Shown here in pieces: positions 16,379 to 27,823 of a stretch of DNA of 64,000 nt. Source of the stretch: Microbacterium oleivorans NBRC 103075 (GTDB lineage: Bacteria > Actinomycetota > Actinomycetes > Actinomycetales > Microbacteriaceae). A model generated the notes under the pieces. That model did not search any database. It was not told the DNA's origin and saw only the letters and a list, made by a program, of their open reading frames with translations. The stretch spans positions 186,001 through 250,000 of the forward strand of contig NZ_BCRG01000004.1 in NCBI RefSeq assembly GCF_001552475.1, read 5' to 3'. The translations under genes and the position numbers were made by a program. Position 1 is the stretch's first letter; each line of letters begins with the position of its first letter.

Positions 16379-17881
16379 ATGACAACGGAGTCGACTCCGA
16401 CGGAGACGGATGCCGCACTGCTCCGCACGGCCTCGATCGCGCAGGCTGAGGGGGCGGGGTTCCACAAGGGCCTCCGGCCCCGTCAGATCCAGATGATCGC
16501 CATCGGCGGTGCGATCGGCACCGGCTTGTTCATGGGCGCGGGCGGTCGGCTCGCCGAGGCGGGACCCGCCCTCGTCCTCGTCTACGCCGTCTGCGCCGTG
16601 TTCGCGTTCCTCGTGATGCGTGCACTGGGCGAGCTCATCCTCCACCGTCCCTCGACGGGGTCGTTCGTCTCGTACGCCCGCGAGTTCTACGGCGAGAAGA
16701 TGGCGTTCGCCGCCGGATGGATGTACTGGCTGAACTGGGCGATGACCTCGGTCGCCGATGTCACCGCGGTCGCGCTGTACATGAACTTCTTCAAGCAGTA
16801 CGTGCCCGCCTTCGCCGGCATCCCGCAGTGGGTCTTCGCTCTGGTCGCCCTCGTGCTCGTGCTGGCGATGAACCTCGTCTCGGTGAAGGTTTTCGGCGAG
16901 CTCGAATTCTGGTTCGCGGTCATCAAGGTCGCCGCGCTCGTGACCTTCCTCGTCGTCGGCATCTTCTTCGTCGTCACCGGCACGCCCGTCGCGGGGACGA
17001 CCCCCGGTTTCCACCTGATCACCGACAACGGCGGCGTGTTCCCCAACGGCATCCTGCCCGCGCTCATCGTCGTGCAGGGCGTCATCTTCGCCTACGCGTC
17101 GATCGAACTCGTCGGCACCGCCGCGGGCGAGACCGAGAATGCCCGGACGATCATGCCCAAGGCGATCCGCGCCGTCGTCTTCCGCCTTGCTGTCTTCTAC
17201 GTCGGATCGGTGCTGCTGTTCGCTCTTCTCATGCCGTACACGAGCTACGAGTCCGGTGTCAGCCCATTCGTCACCTTCTTCGGGTCGATCGGCGTGCAGG
17301 GCGCCGACGTGATCATGAACCTCGTCGTCCTCACGGCCGTCGTGTCGTCGCTCAACGCGGGGCTCTACTCGACCGGGCGCATCCTGCACTCGATGGCCGT
17401 CACGGGCTCCGCTCCCGCACCCCTCATGCGCATGAACCGCGCCGGCGTCCCGTACATGGGCATCGCCGTCACCGCGGTCGTCACGGCCATGGGCGTCGTG
17501 CTCAACGCGCTCTACCCGTCGGACGCGTTCGAGATCGCCCTCAACGTCTCGGCGCTCGGCATCATCAGTGCCTGGGCCGTCATCGTCCTCTGCCAGATCA
17601 AGCTGCAGCGACTGGCTCGGGCCGGCGTCATCGAGCGCCCGTCGTTCCGGATGCCGGGAGCCCCGTACACGGGATGGGTGACCCTCGTGTTCCTCGCGTC
17701 GGTCATCGTCCTCATGTCGCTCGACTACCCGATCGGCTCCTTCACGGTCGGCTCTCTCATCGTGATCGTGCCCGCGCTCATCGGCGGCTGGTTCCTCATG
17801 CGCGACCGTATCCGGATGCTGGCCGCCCAGCAGACCGGCACGATCGCCGCCCTGCAGCGAAGCGACGAGGGCGGCGCGTGA
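16379..17881 (+). CDS. ansP: L-asparagine (amino acid) permease, APC family
   Basis: The protein has 500 residues and about twelve hydrophobic segments. The first carries the APC motif QMIAIGGAIGTGLFMGAG (near 40), followed by PSTGSFVSYAREFYG. Both are typical of the AnsP/GabP/CycA proton symporter group. The GTG of asparaginase overlaps its stop by 4 bases, which supports asparagine as substrate. The ATG at 16379 was chosen over upstream in-frame starts because it directly precedes a soluble N-terminal leader of normal length for AnsP. Confidence 0.87.
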   Translation: MTTESTPTETDAALLRTASIAQAEGAGFHKGLRPRQIQMIAIGGAIGTGLFMGAGGRLAEAGPALVLVYAVCAVFAFLVMRALGELILHRPSTGSFVSYAREFYGEKMAFAAGWMYWLNWAMTSVADVTAVALYMNFFKQYVPAFAGIPQWVFALVALVLVLAMNLVSVKVFGELEFWFAVIKVAALVTFLVVGIFFVVTGTPVAGTTPGFHLITDNGGVFPNGILPALIVVQGVIFAYASIELVGTAAGETENARTIMPKAIRAVVFRLAVFYVGSVLLFALLMPYTSYESGVSPFVTFFGSIGVQGADVIMNLVVLTAVVSSLNAGLYSTGRILHSMAVTGSAPAPLMRMNRAGVPYMGIAVTAVVTAMGVVLNALYPSDAFEIALNVSALGIISAWAVIVLCQIKLQRLARAGVIERPSFRMPGAPYTGWVTLVFLASVIVLMSLDYPIGSFTVGSLIVIVPALIGGWFLMRDRIRMLAAQQTGTIAALQRSDEGGA

Positions 17882-18840
17882 CGAGGCGCCACCTCGTCGT
17901 CATCGCGACCGGCGGCACCATTGCGAGCCGCCGGTCGCCGGACGGATCGAGCGCTCCCGTCCTCGGCGGGAGCGCTCTGCTCCACGGCCTCGCCCCCGAT
18001 GATGACGTGCGGGTCGTCGATGCCCTCGCGGCGGACTCGGCGACGTTCACTCTGGCCGACATGCAGCACATCGTCGACGCCGTGGCCGAGGCGGTGGCCG
18101 ACGACGCGGTGCACAGTGTGCTCGTGCTCCACGGCACGGACTCGCTCGAGGAGACGTCGCTGCTCGCGGCCCTCCAGGTGGGGCTGCCCCGGATCCCCGT
18201 CGTCTTCACGGGTGCGCAGTTCACCGCCGACGACCCGGCCTCGGACGGACCCGACAACATTCGGGTCGCGCTCGCAGCCACCCGGGCCGCCGTCCCCGGC
18301 GTGTGGGTCGCGTTCGGCGGCCGCATCCTCTCGACGTGGGGGCTCTCGAAGGTGACGACCGACCGCGCCGACGCCTTCGGTCACTCGCGGCGGGATGCCG
18401 CCACGGTGCCGCACCTGCCCGGCGACGTGTCCCGCCTGCGGGTCGACGTCGTGGCCCTGCCCCCGGGCGCCGACGACGTGCATCTCCGGGCCAGCCTCGC
18501 CGCCGGTGCCGACGGTCTCGTCCTCGAAGCGCTCGGGTCGGGCAACACGACCCCCACGGTCGTCGCGGCCGTCCGAGACGCGGTGACGGCCGGCATCCCC
18601 GTCGTCGTGTCGAGTCGGGTCCCGCGGGGGCTCCTCGTTCCGTCGTACGGCGGGGGAGGGGGCGGTGCGGACCTCGCCGCAGCCGGCGCGATGCACTCCC
18701 CGACGCTTCGTCCGGGCCAGGCGCGGATCCTCTTGGCGGCGCTCCTGGCCGCGGGTGCCGACCGCGACGCGATCGCTGCCGCCGTCGAGGGACGAACGCC
18801 GGATCGGATGTCGGCACCACGCCGTAGTCTGTTGTGGTGA
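17878..18840 (+). CDS. ansA: L-asparaginase
   Basis: The enzyme hydrolyses asparagine to aspartate and ammonia. The 320-residue protein has both type I/II asparaginase active-site signatures: VIATGGTIASRR (first catalytic Thr, near 14) and VLVLHGTDSLEET (second Thr and Asp, near 84). There is no signal peptide, so it acts in the cytoplasm. It is translationally coupled to the permease (GTGA overlap) and feeds aspA on the other side of the control region. Its last codons contain the -10 box of dnaX, and its TGA overlaps the dnaX start. Confidence 0.93.
   Translation: MTRRHLVVIATGGTIASRRSPDGSSAPVLGGSALLHGLAPDDDVRVVDALAADSATFTLADMQHIVDAVAEAVADDAVHSVLVLHGTDSLEETSLLAALQVGLPRIPVVFTGAQFTADDPASDGPDNIRVALAATRAAVPGVWVAFGGRILSTWGLSKVTTDRADAFGHSRRDAATVPHLPGDVSRLRVDVVALPPGADDVHLRASLAAGADGLVLEALGSGNTTPTVVAAVRDAVTAGIPVVVSSRVPRGLLVPSYGGGGGGADLAAAGAMHSPTLRPGQARILLAALLAAGADRDAIAAAVEGRTPDRMSAPRRSLLW
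18825..18830 (+). promoter_or_regulatory. -10 box, leaderless start of dnaX
   Basis: TAGTCT lies 6 bases before GTG 18837 and inside the 3' end of ansA. The spacing favours GTG 18837 over the adjacent GTG 18834. Confidence 0.5.
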
Positions 18841-20906
18841 CCACCGCTCTGTACCGCCGCTATCGCCCGGAGACCTTCGGCGAGATGATCGGGCAGGGCC
18901 AGGTGACCGAGCCGCTCATGACGGCACTCCGCAGCGACCGCGTGGGCCACGCCTACCTGTTCTCGGGTCCTCGAGGGTGCGGTAAGACGACGTCGGCGCG
19001 CATCCTCGCCCGCTGCCTCAACTGCGCGCAGGGACCGACCGACACCCCGTGCGGCACGTGCGACTCGTGCGTCGAGCTCAGCCGCGGCGGCGGCGGATCG
19101 CTCGACGTCGTCGAGATCGACGCGGCATCCCACAACGGTGTCGACGATGCCCGCGATCTCCGCGAGCGCGCCGTCTTCGCTCCCGCGCGCGACCGGTTCA
19201 AGATCTTCATCCTCGACGAGGCCCACATGGTCACGGCGCAGGGATTCAACGCGCTCCTCAAGCTCGTCGAAGAGCCCCCGGCGCACGTCAAGTTCATCTT
19301 CGCGACGACCGAGCCCGAGAAGGTCATCGGCACGATCCGCTCGCGCACCCACCACTATCCGTTCCGTCTCGTCGCGCCCGCGGCGATGCTCGAATACGTC
19401 GAGCAGCTCTGCGCGACCGAGGGCGTGACCGTCGAGCCCGGCGTCCTTCCGCTCGTCGTCCGCGCCGGCGGCGGCTCGCCGCGTGACACGCTGTCGCTGC
19501 TCGATCAGCTGATCGCCGGTTCCGAAGACGGGGCCGTCGCCTACGAGCGCGCGGTCTCCCTCCTCGGGTACACGCACGCCGAGCTGCTCGACGAGGTCGT
19601 CGACGCGTTCTCGTCGCACGATGCGGCCGCCGCGTTCGGCGCTGTCGACCGGGTCGTGCAGACCGGTCAGGACCCCCGTCGTTTCGTCGACGACCTCCTC
19701 GAGCGCCTGCGAGACCTCATCATCGTCGCCGCCACCGGTGAAGGAGCGCGCGCCGTGCTCCGCGGCGTCCCCGTGGACGAGCTCGAGCGCATGGCGCGTC
19801 AGGCCGCCGCGTTCGGCACTGACCGCCTGTCGCGCATCGCCGATCTCGTCGTCACCGCCCTCGATGACATGACGGGCACGACCTCGCCGCGTCTGCAGCT
19901 CGAACTTCTCGTGGCGCGTGTTCTCGCCGCAACGGATGCCGGGGCACCCGCACCATCCGTTCCCGCCGCCGCGCCGCCCCGCACCGAAGCGCCCCGCGTC
20001 ACACCGGCGGCACAGGCCCCCGCCCCGGCGGCACCGGTCCCGGCGACACAGGCCCCGGCTCCCTCGACCCCTGTCGCGGCTCCTGAGCCCGAACCGGCAC
20101 CCGCCGCGGCGACACCCGAGCCCGCCGTCCCGAGCGGTCCCGTGACGTTCGAGCAGATCCGCGACTCGTGGCCTGAGATCCTCCGCCGGCTCGAGGATCT
20201 CAGCCGTACGTCGTGGATGATCGCGACGGCGTCGCGCCCCGTCGCGTACGCGGAGGGCGACATCCTCACCCTGTCGTTCCAGAGCCACGCCGACGTGCAG
20301 TCGTTCAAGAAGCTCACGGGCGGCAAGGGGCCGAGCGAAGACCTCCGCACCGCGATCCTCGCCGTCCTGGGCGTGCGGGTGAAGTACCTGACCCGCCACG
20401 ACACCGACCCCACCCCGCCGCCGCCCGGCGGTGTGGGCCCCGATGCGCCGCCCGAGCCCGACGCTCCCGAGGGCGGCTACGGGGTTCCGGCTGCGGCATC
20501 CCGTCCCGCGTCGGCGCCCCGCTCCGCCTCCGCGGCGGCAGCGCCCGTGACCGAGTGGGCCGTCGCACCGATCCCCACCGACGATGGCGCGGCCTCAGCC
20601 CAGTTCGCCGTCGACGACGAGCCCGAGGATGCCGCTCCGGCGCCGGTGCGTACACTCACCGTCCAGCGCGAGGGCGACGTCTTGCCCGCCGAGGCGCCCG
20701 ACGACGATGAGGACGACGTGCCGCCGCCGGTGGATGCGGACGCACCGGTTCCCGTGCGGACGCCGCCGCCCCGGCTCGCTCCCGAGCCGTCGCGTGGGCC
20801 GAAGCCGGGAGGGATCGAGCGGGTCGGCGAAGCCGCTGTTCGTCAGCTCCTGGGGGCGCGCTTCGTGCGCGAAGAGTCGTACACTCCTCCGACGAGGTTC
20901 AACTGA
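18837..20906 (+). CDS. dnaX: DNA polymerase III subunit gamma/tau
   Basis: This is the clamp-loader ATPase of the replicative polymerase. The protein has 689 residues. The N terminus TTALYRRYRPETF is typical of actinobacterial DnaX. Walker A is GPRGCGKTT (near 44), and the zinc-binding cysteines are in CLNCAQGPTDTPCGTCDSC. Walker B with sensor is LDEAHMV, and the arginine-finger region is ATTEPEKVIGTIRSR. Residues from about 370 form an Ala/Pro-rich linker, then a conserved C-terminal tau domain (near 435-530) and a second acidic low-complexity tail. I see no A-rich slippery sequence for a gamma frameshift. recR follows after 3 bases. Confidence 0.96.
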   Translation: MTTALYRRYRPETFGEMIGQGQVTEPLMTALRSDRVGHAYLFSGPRGCGKTTSARILARCLNCAQGPTDTPCGTCDSCVELSRGGGGSLDVVEIDAASHNGVDDARDLRERAVFAPARDRFKIFILDEAHMVTAQGFNALLKLVEEPPAHVKFIFATTEPEKVIGTIRSRTHHYPFRLVAPAAMLEYVEQLCATEGVTVEPGVLPLVVRAGGGSPRDTLSLLDQLIAGSEDGAVAYERAVSLLGYTHAELLDEVVDAFSSHDAAAAFGAVDRVVQTGQDPRRFVDDLLERLRDLIIVAATGEGARAVLRGVPVDELERMARQAAAFGTDRLSRIADLVVTALDDMTGTTSPRLQLELLVARVLAATDAGAPAPSVPAAAPPRTEAPRVTPAAQAPAPAAPVPATQAPAPSTPVAAPEPEPAPAAATPEPAVPSGPVTFEQIRDSWPEILRRLEDLSRTSWMIATASRPVAYAEGDILTLSFQSHADVQSFKKLTGGKGPSEDLRTAILAVLGVRVKYLTRHDTDPTPPPPGGVGPDAPPEPDAPEGGYGVPAAASRPASAPRSASAAAAPVTEWAVAPIPTDDGAASAQFAVDDEPEDAAPAPVRTLTVQREGDVLPAEAPDDDEDDVPPPVDADAPVPVRTPPPRLAPEPSRGPKPGGIERVGEAAVRQLLGARFVREESYTPPTRFN

Positions 20907-20909
20907 CCC

Positions 20910-21503
<594 letters not shown>

Positions 21504-21506
21504 CCC

Positions 21507-21905
21507 TCAGTCGGTCGGCGCGAACAGCTCCGGCTCCTGCGCGAGTGTCCGCTCGATCGCGGCGGAGATGTCCGCGTCATCGATGCGGTAATCCTCGTTG
21601 ATGCGCTCCTCGGCTTCAGCCCACGCGTCGTCGTCGCCGATGCCGGTGGTCTGCTCGTACTCCGCCGCGGCGCGGTCCACCGCCTCTGCGGTCGCCTCGA
21701 GGCCGAGCGTGCGGTAGGCCTCGGCGATCGCGTCGAGCGGGAACTCCTCGTCGGCGGCGTGAACCTCGATCGCGTACCAGAGCCCACCGTTGTGGACCAT
21801 GCCGTGGAAGGTCAGGGCCCGTCGGACCGCGAGATCGCCGGCGAGCGGGGCCGGCACGTCGAAGTCGAGGGCGCGGTTCCAGATCTCGTCACTCGGGGAG
21901 CTCAT
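21507..21905 (-). CDS. DMP19/DUF4375-like small acidic protein
   Basis: This acidic protein of 132 residues contains an HNGGLWYAIE segment resembling the HNGG motif of the DMP19 (DUF4375) family, and a helical C-terminal half. The role of this family is not well defined; in Neisseria DMP19 mimics DNA, but I do not extend that function here. It is convergent with recR, 3 bases apart. A leaderless promoter supports ATG 21905. Confidence 0.6.
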   Translation of the reverse strand: MSSPSDEIWNRALDFDVPAPLAGDLAVRRALTFHGMVHNGGLWYAIEVHAADEEFPLDAIAEAYRTLGLEATAEAVDRAAAEYEQTTGIGDDDAWAEAEERINEDYRIDDADISAAIERTLAQEPELFAPTD

Positions 21906-21911
21906 GCGGCG

Positions 21912-21917
21912 AGCATA
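21912..21917 (-). promoter_or_regulatory. -10 box, leaderless start of the DMP19-like gene
   Basis: TATGCT on the minus strand lies 6 bases before ATG 21905. Confidence 0.5.
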
Positions 21918-21942
21918 TTGCGTGCGTGCTGCCGACGCCGGA

Positions 21943-23334
21943 TCACGACCGCTCGCGAGCGCGGGCGCGGATGACCGAGCCGAGCGACGCGCGGAGCGGC
22001 TGACCGACGTAGATGCCGAGCGAGGCGCCGACGGCGAGGGCGATCCCGACGGTCGCGGCCGAGGCGAGGGTCGTGAACCCCAGGAGCAGGGTCACCGTGC
22101 TCCGGCCCGATTCGACGACACCGAGGAGCCCGCGGAACACCGCCGCTCCCGGCACCATCGGCAGGATCGCGGCCGTCGTGATGGCGACCGACGGCACATG
22201 CAGCCGGTAGGCGGCCACGATCCCGACGAGGCTTCCCGCGAACGCACCCACGCCGCTCGCCGCCGCCGTGTCGAATCCGAGAGCGGATGCCGCGGTGTAC
22301 CCCACCCACGCGACGACGCTCAACCCGACGCTGACCGCGACGACGCGCAGCCCCGCGCCGTTGTAGATCGTCACGGACACGGCGATGAGGGCGGCTCCCA
22401 CGAACTGAAGGGGGAGAGGCCCGAAGGGGAGCGGGTCGTTGGGGACGTCCATGCCCGCGCCGACGACGCGCGCCGTCTCGAGGCCTGCGAGGATGCCGAG
22501 GACGACGCCCAGGGTCTGAGTTGTGAGTTCGAGGATGCGGCCGGTCGCCGTCAGGGCGAACCCGTCGATCGCATCCTGCGCGGCTCCGACGACGGTGAGC
22601 CCGGCGAGCATGAGGACGATCCCCGAGGCGACGATCACCGTCGGTCGTATCTCCTGCGCGGCCATCCACCCGGTGGCTTCGAGGCGGGGGGCTGCCGCGG
22701 CGATGAGCGTCAGGACGAACGCGCCGGCGACCTGGCTGAAGAAGAACGGCACGTGCGCGCGTCCGAGGAGGAACTGGGTGACCGCGGCTCCGCCGGCGGC
22801 GATGAACGACAGCAGGATCACGAGCCAGTTCGCCCCGAACATCAGGGCGACGCCGACGGCGAGCAGCGCCTGCGCTCCGACGATGACGGGCGGGTGGTAC
22901 GCGAAGGGTGTGCGACGAATCACCCGGAACTCGGCGCGGGCGGCGTCCACGGGCATCCCGCCGCGGATCTCGGCGACGAGTGCCTGCAACCGCTGCAAGC
23001 GGGCGTGGTCGGGAGCCTGACTGCGGACGACCCGCATGAGGGTGATCGGCCGGTCTGCGCCGCTTCGGTGATGCGCGACGGTGATCGAGTTGTAGCTGAC
23101 GTCGACGTGGACCGGATCCAGCCCGTACACCCCCGCGACCCGGACGATCGTGAGGGTCACCTCGCTGGCGGGCGCCCCTGACGAGAGCATCGACTCCCCG
23201 ATGCGGATGCCGAGATCCAGCACTCCCACCGCGAACGCGTCGTCGATCACCGGCAGCATCTCGGTGTACGGCGAGGAGTTCTCGGGGGAGCGGACGAGAG
23301 CCTGCAGCGACGTGAAGAACTGGCGTCGTCCCAT
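21943..23334 (-). CDS. threonine/serine exporter family protein (ThrE type)
   Basis: The protein has 463 residues. The N-terminal soluble part has SSGAPASEVTLTIVRVAGVYG and SYNSITVAHH, hallmarks of the ThrE/DUF1212 family. About ten hydrophobic segments follow, with the second half matching the DUF3815 module fused in the single-chain ThrE form. In Corynebacterium ThrE exports threonine and serine using the proton gradient. I chose ATG 23334 rather than an in-frame start 24 bases upstream because a TAGGCT box lies 7 bases before it. lysC and asd further downstream belong to the aspartate pathway, but no operon links them. Confidence 0.88.
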   Translation of the reverse strand: MGRRQFFTSLQALVRSPENSSPYTEMLPVIDDAFAVGVLDLGIRIGESMLSSGAPASEVTLTIVRVAGVYGLDPVHVDVSYNSITVAHHRSGADRPITLMRVVRSQAPDHARLQRLQALVAEIRGGMPVDAARAEFRVIRRTPFAYHPPVIVGAQALLAVGVALMFGANWLVILLSFIAAGGAAVTQFLLGRAHVPFFFSQVAGAFVLTLIAAAAPRLEATGWMAAQEIRPTVIVASGIVLMLAGLTVVGAAQDAIDGFALTATGRILELTTQTLGVVLGILAGLETARVVGAGMDVPNDPLPFGPLPLQFVGAALIAVSVTIYNGAGLRVVAVSVGLSVVAWVGYTAASALGFDTAAASGVGAFAGSLVGIVAAYRLHVPSVAITTAAILPMVPGAAVFRGLLGVVESGRSTVTLLLGFTTLASAATVGIALAVGASLGIYVGQPLRASLGSVIRARARERS

Positions 23335-23341
23335 ACCTGCC

Positions 23342-23347
23342 AGCCTA
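23342..23347 (-). promoter_or_regulatory. -10 box, leaderless start of the ThrE-type exporter
   Basis: TAGGCT on the minus strand lies 7 bases before ATG 23334. Confidence 0.5.
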
Positions 23348-23410
23348 AATGAGCGCACCTGCGTGGCCGGTCCGCGCCGTCACATGGCCGAGCGCGCACG
23401 CGTCCCTCCG

Positions 23411-23416
23411 TAGGAT
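23411..23416 (+). promoter_or_regulatory. -10 box of lysC
   Basis: TAGGAT implies transcription from about 23423 and a leader of about 56 bases before ATG 23479. Confidence 0.45.
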
Positions 23417-23478
23417 GGTGCCCGGGCGTGAGTCACCGCCCGCCGGCTCCGCCCGGCATCCACCCGGGAGTATCCGAC

Positions 23479-24765
23479 ATGGCCCTGATCGTCCAGAAGT
23501 ACGGCGGTTCGTCCGTCGCCGACGCCGAGAGCATCCGTCGCGTCGCGAAGCGGATCGTCGACGCCCGCCGCTCCGGCAACGACGTCGTCGTCGCCGTCAG
23601 CGCGATGGGCGACACGACCGACGAGCTGCTCGACCTGGCCTCGCAGGTCTCGCCGCTTCCGGCGCCCCGCGAACTCGACATGCTGCTCTCCAGCGGTGAG
23701 CGCATCTCGATGGCCCTTCTGGCGATGGCCATCAACTCGATGGGCTTCGAAGCCCGCTCATTCACGGGCAGCCAGGCCGGCATGATCACCGACAGCTCAC
23801 ACGGCGCCGCGCGCATCGTCGACGTGACCCCGGTGCGGGTGCGCGAAGCGCTCGACGAGGGCGCGATCGTCATCGTCGCCGGTTTCCAGGGCTTCAGCCG
23901 CGACACCCGTGACATCACGACGCTCGGCCGCGGCGGGTCCGACACCACCGCCGTCGCGCTCGCCGCCGCGCTGAACGCGGACGTCTGCGAGATCTACAGC
24001 GACGTTGACGGCATCTTCACCGCCGATCCGCGCGTCGTGCCGAAGGCCCGCAAGCTCGCGACGGTCCAGTCCGAGGAGATGCTCGAGCTCGCCGCCAACG
24101 GTGCGAAGGTGCTCTATATCCGCGCCGTCGAGTTCGCCCGTCGTCACGGCGTCATGATCCATGCCCGCTCGACGTTCAGTTCGGGCGTCGGCACCTATGT
24201 TCTCGGTGCGGGGATGACCGCCCCCGACCACGAAGAGGGAGAAGAGATGGAAGAGCCCATCGTCACCGGTGTCGCCACCGACCTCAGCCAGGCGAAGATC
24301 ACTGTCGTCGGTGTGCCCGACGTTCCCGGCAAGGCCGCCGACATCTTCAAGATCGTCGCCAAGTCCGGCGCGAACGTCGACATGATCGTGCAGAACGTGT
24401 CGGCCGCAGCGACCGGTCGCACCGATATCTCGTTCACTTTGCCGAAGGCCGAGGCGTCGACGGCGCTCCGCGCGCTGTCGGTGGAGCAGAGCGCCGTCGG
24501 CTTCGACAAGCTCGTCCACGACGACCAGATCGGCAAGCTCTCGGTCGTCGGCGCGGGTATGCGGACGCACTCCGGCGTCTCGGCGACCCTGTTCGAGGCG
24601 CTGTCGACCACGGGCGTCAACATCGAGATGATCTCGACGTCCGAGATCCGCATCTCAGTCGTGGTTCGCGGTGACGACCTCGCGGGAGCCGCGCGCGTCG
24701 TGCACACCGCGTACGGTCTCGACGGCGACACCGAGGCCGTCGTCCACGCCGGGACCGGCCGCTGA
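23479..24765 (+). CDS. lysC: aspartate kinase (alpha subunit)
   Basis: LysC phosphorylates aspartate, the first step towards lysine, threonine, methionine and diaminopimelate. The 428-residue protein begins with the kinase signature [16 protein letters not shown] and has the [16 protein letters not shown] motif near 155. Two ACT domains fill the C-terminal third (from about 265) and mediate feedback inhibition by lysine and threonine. The length matches the 421-residue corynebacterial enzyme. ATG 23479 is chosen over an in-frame GTG at 23428 because homologues start at M-A-L-I-V-Q-K. asd, the next pathway gene, is 1.8 kb downstream and separated by two unrelated genes. Confidence 0.97.
   Translation: MALIVQKYGGSSVADAESIRRVAKRIVDARRSGNDVVVAVSAMGDTTDELLDLASQVSPLPAPRELDMLLSSGERISMALLAMAINSMGFEARSFTGSQAGMITDSSHGAARIVDVTPVRVREALDEGAIVIVAGFQGFSRDTRDITTLGRGGSDTTAVALAAALNADVCEIYSDVDGIFTADPRVVPKARKLATVQSEEMLELAANGAKVLYIRAVEFARRHGVMIHARSTFSSGVGTYVLGAGMTAPDHEEGEEMEEPIVTGVATDLSQAKITVVGVPDVPGKAADIFKIVAKSGANVDMIVQNVSAAATGRTDISFTLPKAEASTALRALSVEQSAVGFDKLVHDDQIGKLSVVGAGMRTHSGVSATLFEALSTTGVNIEMISTSEIRISVVVRGDDLAGAARVVHTAYGLDGDTEAVVHAGTGR
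24247..24765 (+). CDS. aspartate kinase beta subunit, internal in-frame start
   Basis: ATG 24247 inside lysC is preceded by GAGGGAGAAGAG, a purine-rich ribosome-binding site much stronger than that of lysC itself. It begins [14 protein letters not shown], the same position at which the Corynebacterium glutamicum beta subunit begins. The product has 172 residues and consists of the two ACT domains. In Corynebacterium the enzyme is an alpha2beta2 tetramer made from the overlapping frame. Expression here is inferred. Confidence 0.7.
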   Translation: MEEPIVTGVATDLSQAKITVVGVPDVPGKAADIFKIVAKSGANVDMIVQNVSAAATGRTDISFTLPKAEASTALRALSVEQSAVGFDKLVHDDQIGKLSVVGAGMRTHSGVSATLFEALSTTGVNIEMISTSEIRISVVVRGDDLAGAARVVHTAYGLDGDTEAVVHAGTGR

Positions 24766-24783
24766 GGCGGCGTCCGGAGCGGG

Positions 24784-25527
24784 TCACCCGCGCGCGCTGA
24801 GCCACTCCTCGAAGGTCGGTCCCGCGATCGTCGCACCCGCGCCCGGCAGGGCGAGCCCCTCGCGCATGCCCCGCATCTGCGCGCCCGGGATGCTCACCGG
24901 GATGACCGGCCGCCGCGATCCGCTGTGCCGCACCCACGTGCGAATCATCTGATCGAGCCGCTCCTCGCAGGGCCCCGCCAGATCGGACACGCGACCCTGA
25001 GCGCCCGCCACGGCGAGGTCGATCACCCGTGCCGCCACCTCCGCCGCAGCCACCGGCCGCACCCGCGCCCGCGGCGCGAGCTGCAGAGGTCCGAGGCGGG
25101 CCTGCGCGGCGACCTGGCCGGCGAACTCGTGGAACTGCGTCGCCCGGAGGATGCTCCACGGCACCGTGCTGTCCTCGAACATCTGCTCCTGGAGCACCTT
25201 GCCGGCGTAGTACCCGTGGGGGTTGCGGTCGATGCCGACGATCGACAGCAGCACCGCGTGTCCGACTCCGGCGCTGGCGGCCGCGTCGAGCAGGGTGCCG
25301 GATGCCGCCTGGAAGAACTCCGTCGAGGTCACCGCATCCATGGTCCCGACGCTGGCCGCGTCGACGACCGCATCGACCCCTGTGAGAGCGCGGTCTACCG
25401 TGGCCCTGTCCCGCAGGTCGACACCTGCCGCCCGCGAGAGGACGACCGCGTCGTGCCCCATCGCCCGTGCTCGCTCCACCACGAGCCGCCCGACCGTTCC
25501 GGTTCCGCCTGCAACTGCGATCTTCAT
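24784..25527 (-). CDS. NmrA-like NAD(P)-binding oxidoreductase, ECF41 partner
   Basis: The protein has 247 residues. It opens with an atypical SDR Rossmann motif (IAVAGGTGTVGRLVV). It lacks the YxxxK pair in classical spacing but keeps YYAGKVLQEQ, as in NmrA/atypical SDR proteins. The substrate is unknown. It is divergent from an ECF41 sigma factor gene 76 bases away. ECF41 factors typically neighbour one oxidoreductase, epimerase or carboxymuconolactone decarboxylase gene that they control, so this is the probable regulon member. The pair is inserted between lysC and asd. Confidence 0.83.
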   Translation of the reverse strand: MKIAVAGGTGTVGRLVVERARAMGHDAVVLSRAAGVDLRDRATVDRALTGVDAVVDAASVGTMDAVTSTEFFQAASGTLLDAAASAGVGHAVLLSIVGIDRNPHGYYAGKVLQEQMFEDSTVPWSILRATQFHEFAGQVAAQARLGPLQLAPRARVRPVAAAEVAARVIDLAVAGAQGRVSDLAGPCEERLDQMIRTWVRHSGSRRPVIPVSIPGAQMRGMREGLALPGAGATIAGPTFEEWLSARG

Positions 25528-25547
25528 GTCGCCCCTTTCCGAGGTGT

Positions 25548-25561
25548 GTCACTGTGGTGAC
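25548..25561. promoter_or_regulatory. inverted repeat between the oxidoreductase and ECF41 genes
   Basis: GTCAC-TGTG-GTGAC lies in the 76-base divergent spacer. TGTCAC resembles the -35 element described for ECF41 promoters (TGTCACA, with CGTC at -10), but I see no CGTC at the expected spacing on either strand. It may be a binding site of another regulator. Confidence 0.35.
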
Positions 25562-25603
25562 GATGCAGCCTCCCGGAATGTGAGGTCGGAGACGGAGATC
25601 GCG

Positions 25604-27684
<2,081 letters not shown>

Positions 27685-27687
27685 CGA

Positions 27688-27731
27688 CGGATGCCGGGGC
27701 CCGGCCCGCGCGCCAGGCGCCCCGGCATCCG
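27688..27731 (+). terminator. terminator after asd
   Basis: The 13-bp stem CGGATGCCGGGGC (27688-27700) pairs with 27719-27731 around an 18-base GC-rich loop. It starts 3 bases after the asd stop. A CTTT stretch follows, but the T tract is short. Confidence 0.6.
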
Positions 27732-27809
27732 CCTTTCACCTGGGGAAAGAACCCCTTTTCCTGCAGCAGGAACGGCCGTGACCCGGCGTCCTCGGCGGTG
27801 GTGGAGACG

Positions 27810-27815
27810 TAGACT
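27810..27815 (+). promoter_or_regulatory. -10 box of mqo, probably leaderless
   Basis: TAGACT ends 2 bases before ATG 27818 and 8 bases before the in-frame GTG 27824. The spacing of other leaderless genes favours GTG 27824 as start. Confidence 0.45.
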
Positions 27816-27823
27816 GGATGACC

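Noticed and set aside
20100-20700. Programmed frameshift site in dnaX that would produce a gamma form
   Set aside because: No A-rich slippery heptamer is present in this GC-rich region. Only the full-length product is supported.
23428-23478. GTG 23428 as the lysC start
   Set aside because: The extra 17 residues are Pro-rich and unlike the family. ATG 23479 gives the conserved N terminus and lies 63 bases after the -10 box.
25540-25603. A complete ECF41 promoter in the spacer
   Set aside because: TGTCAC is there, but CGTC at 16 bases downstream is missing on both strands.
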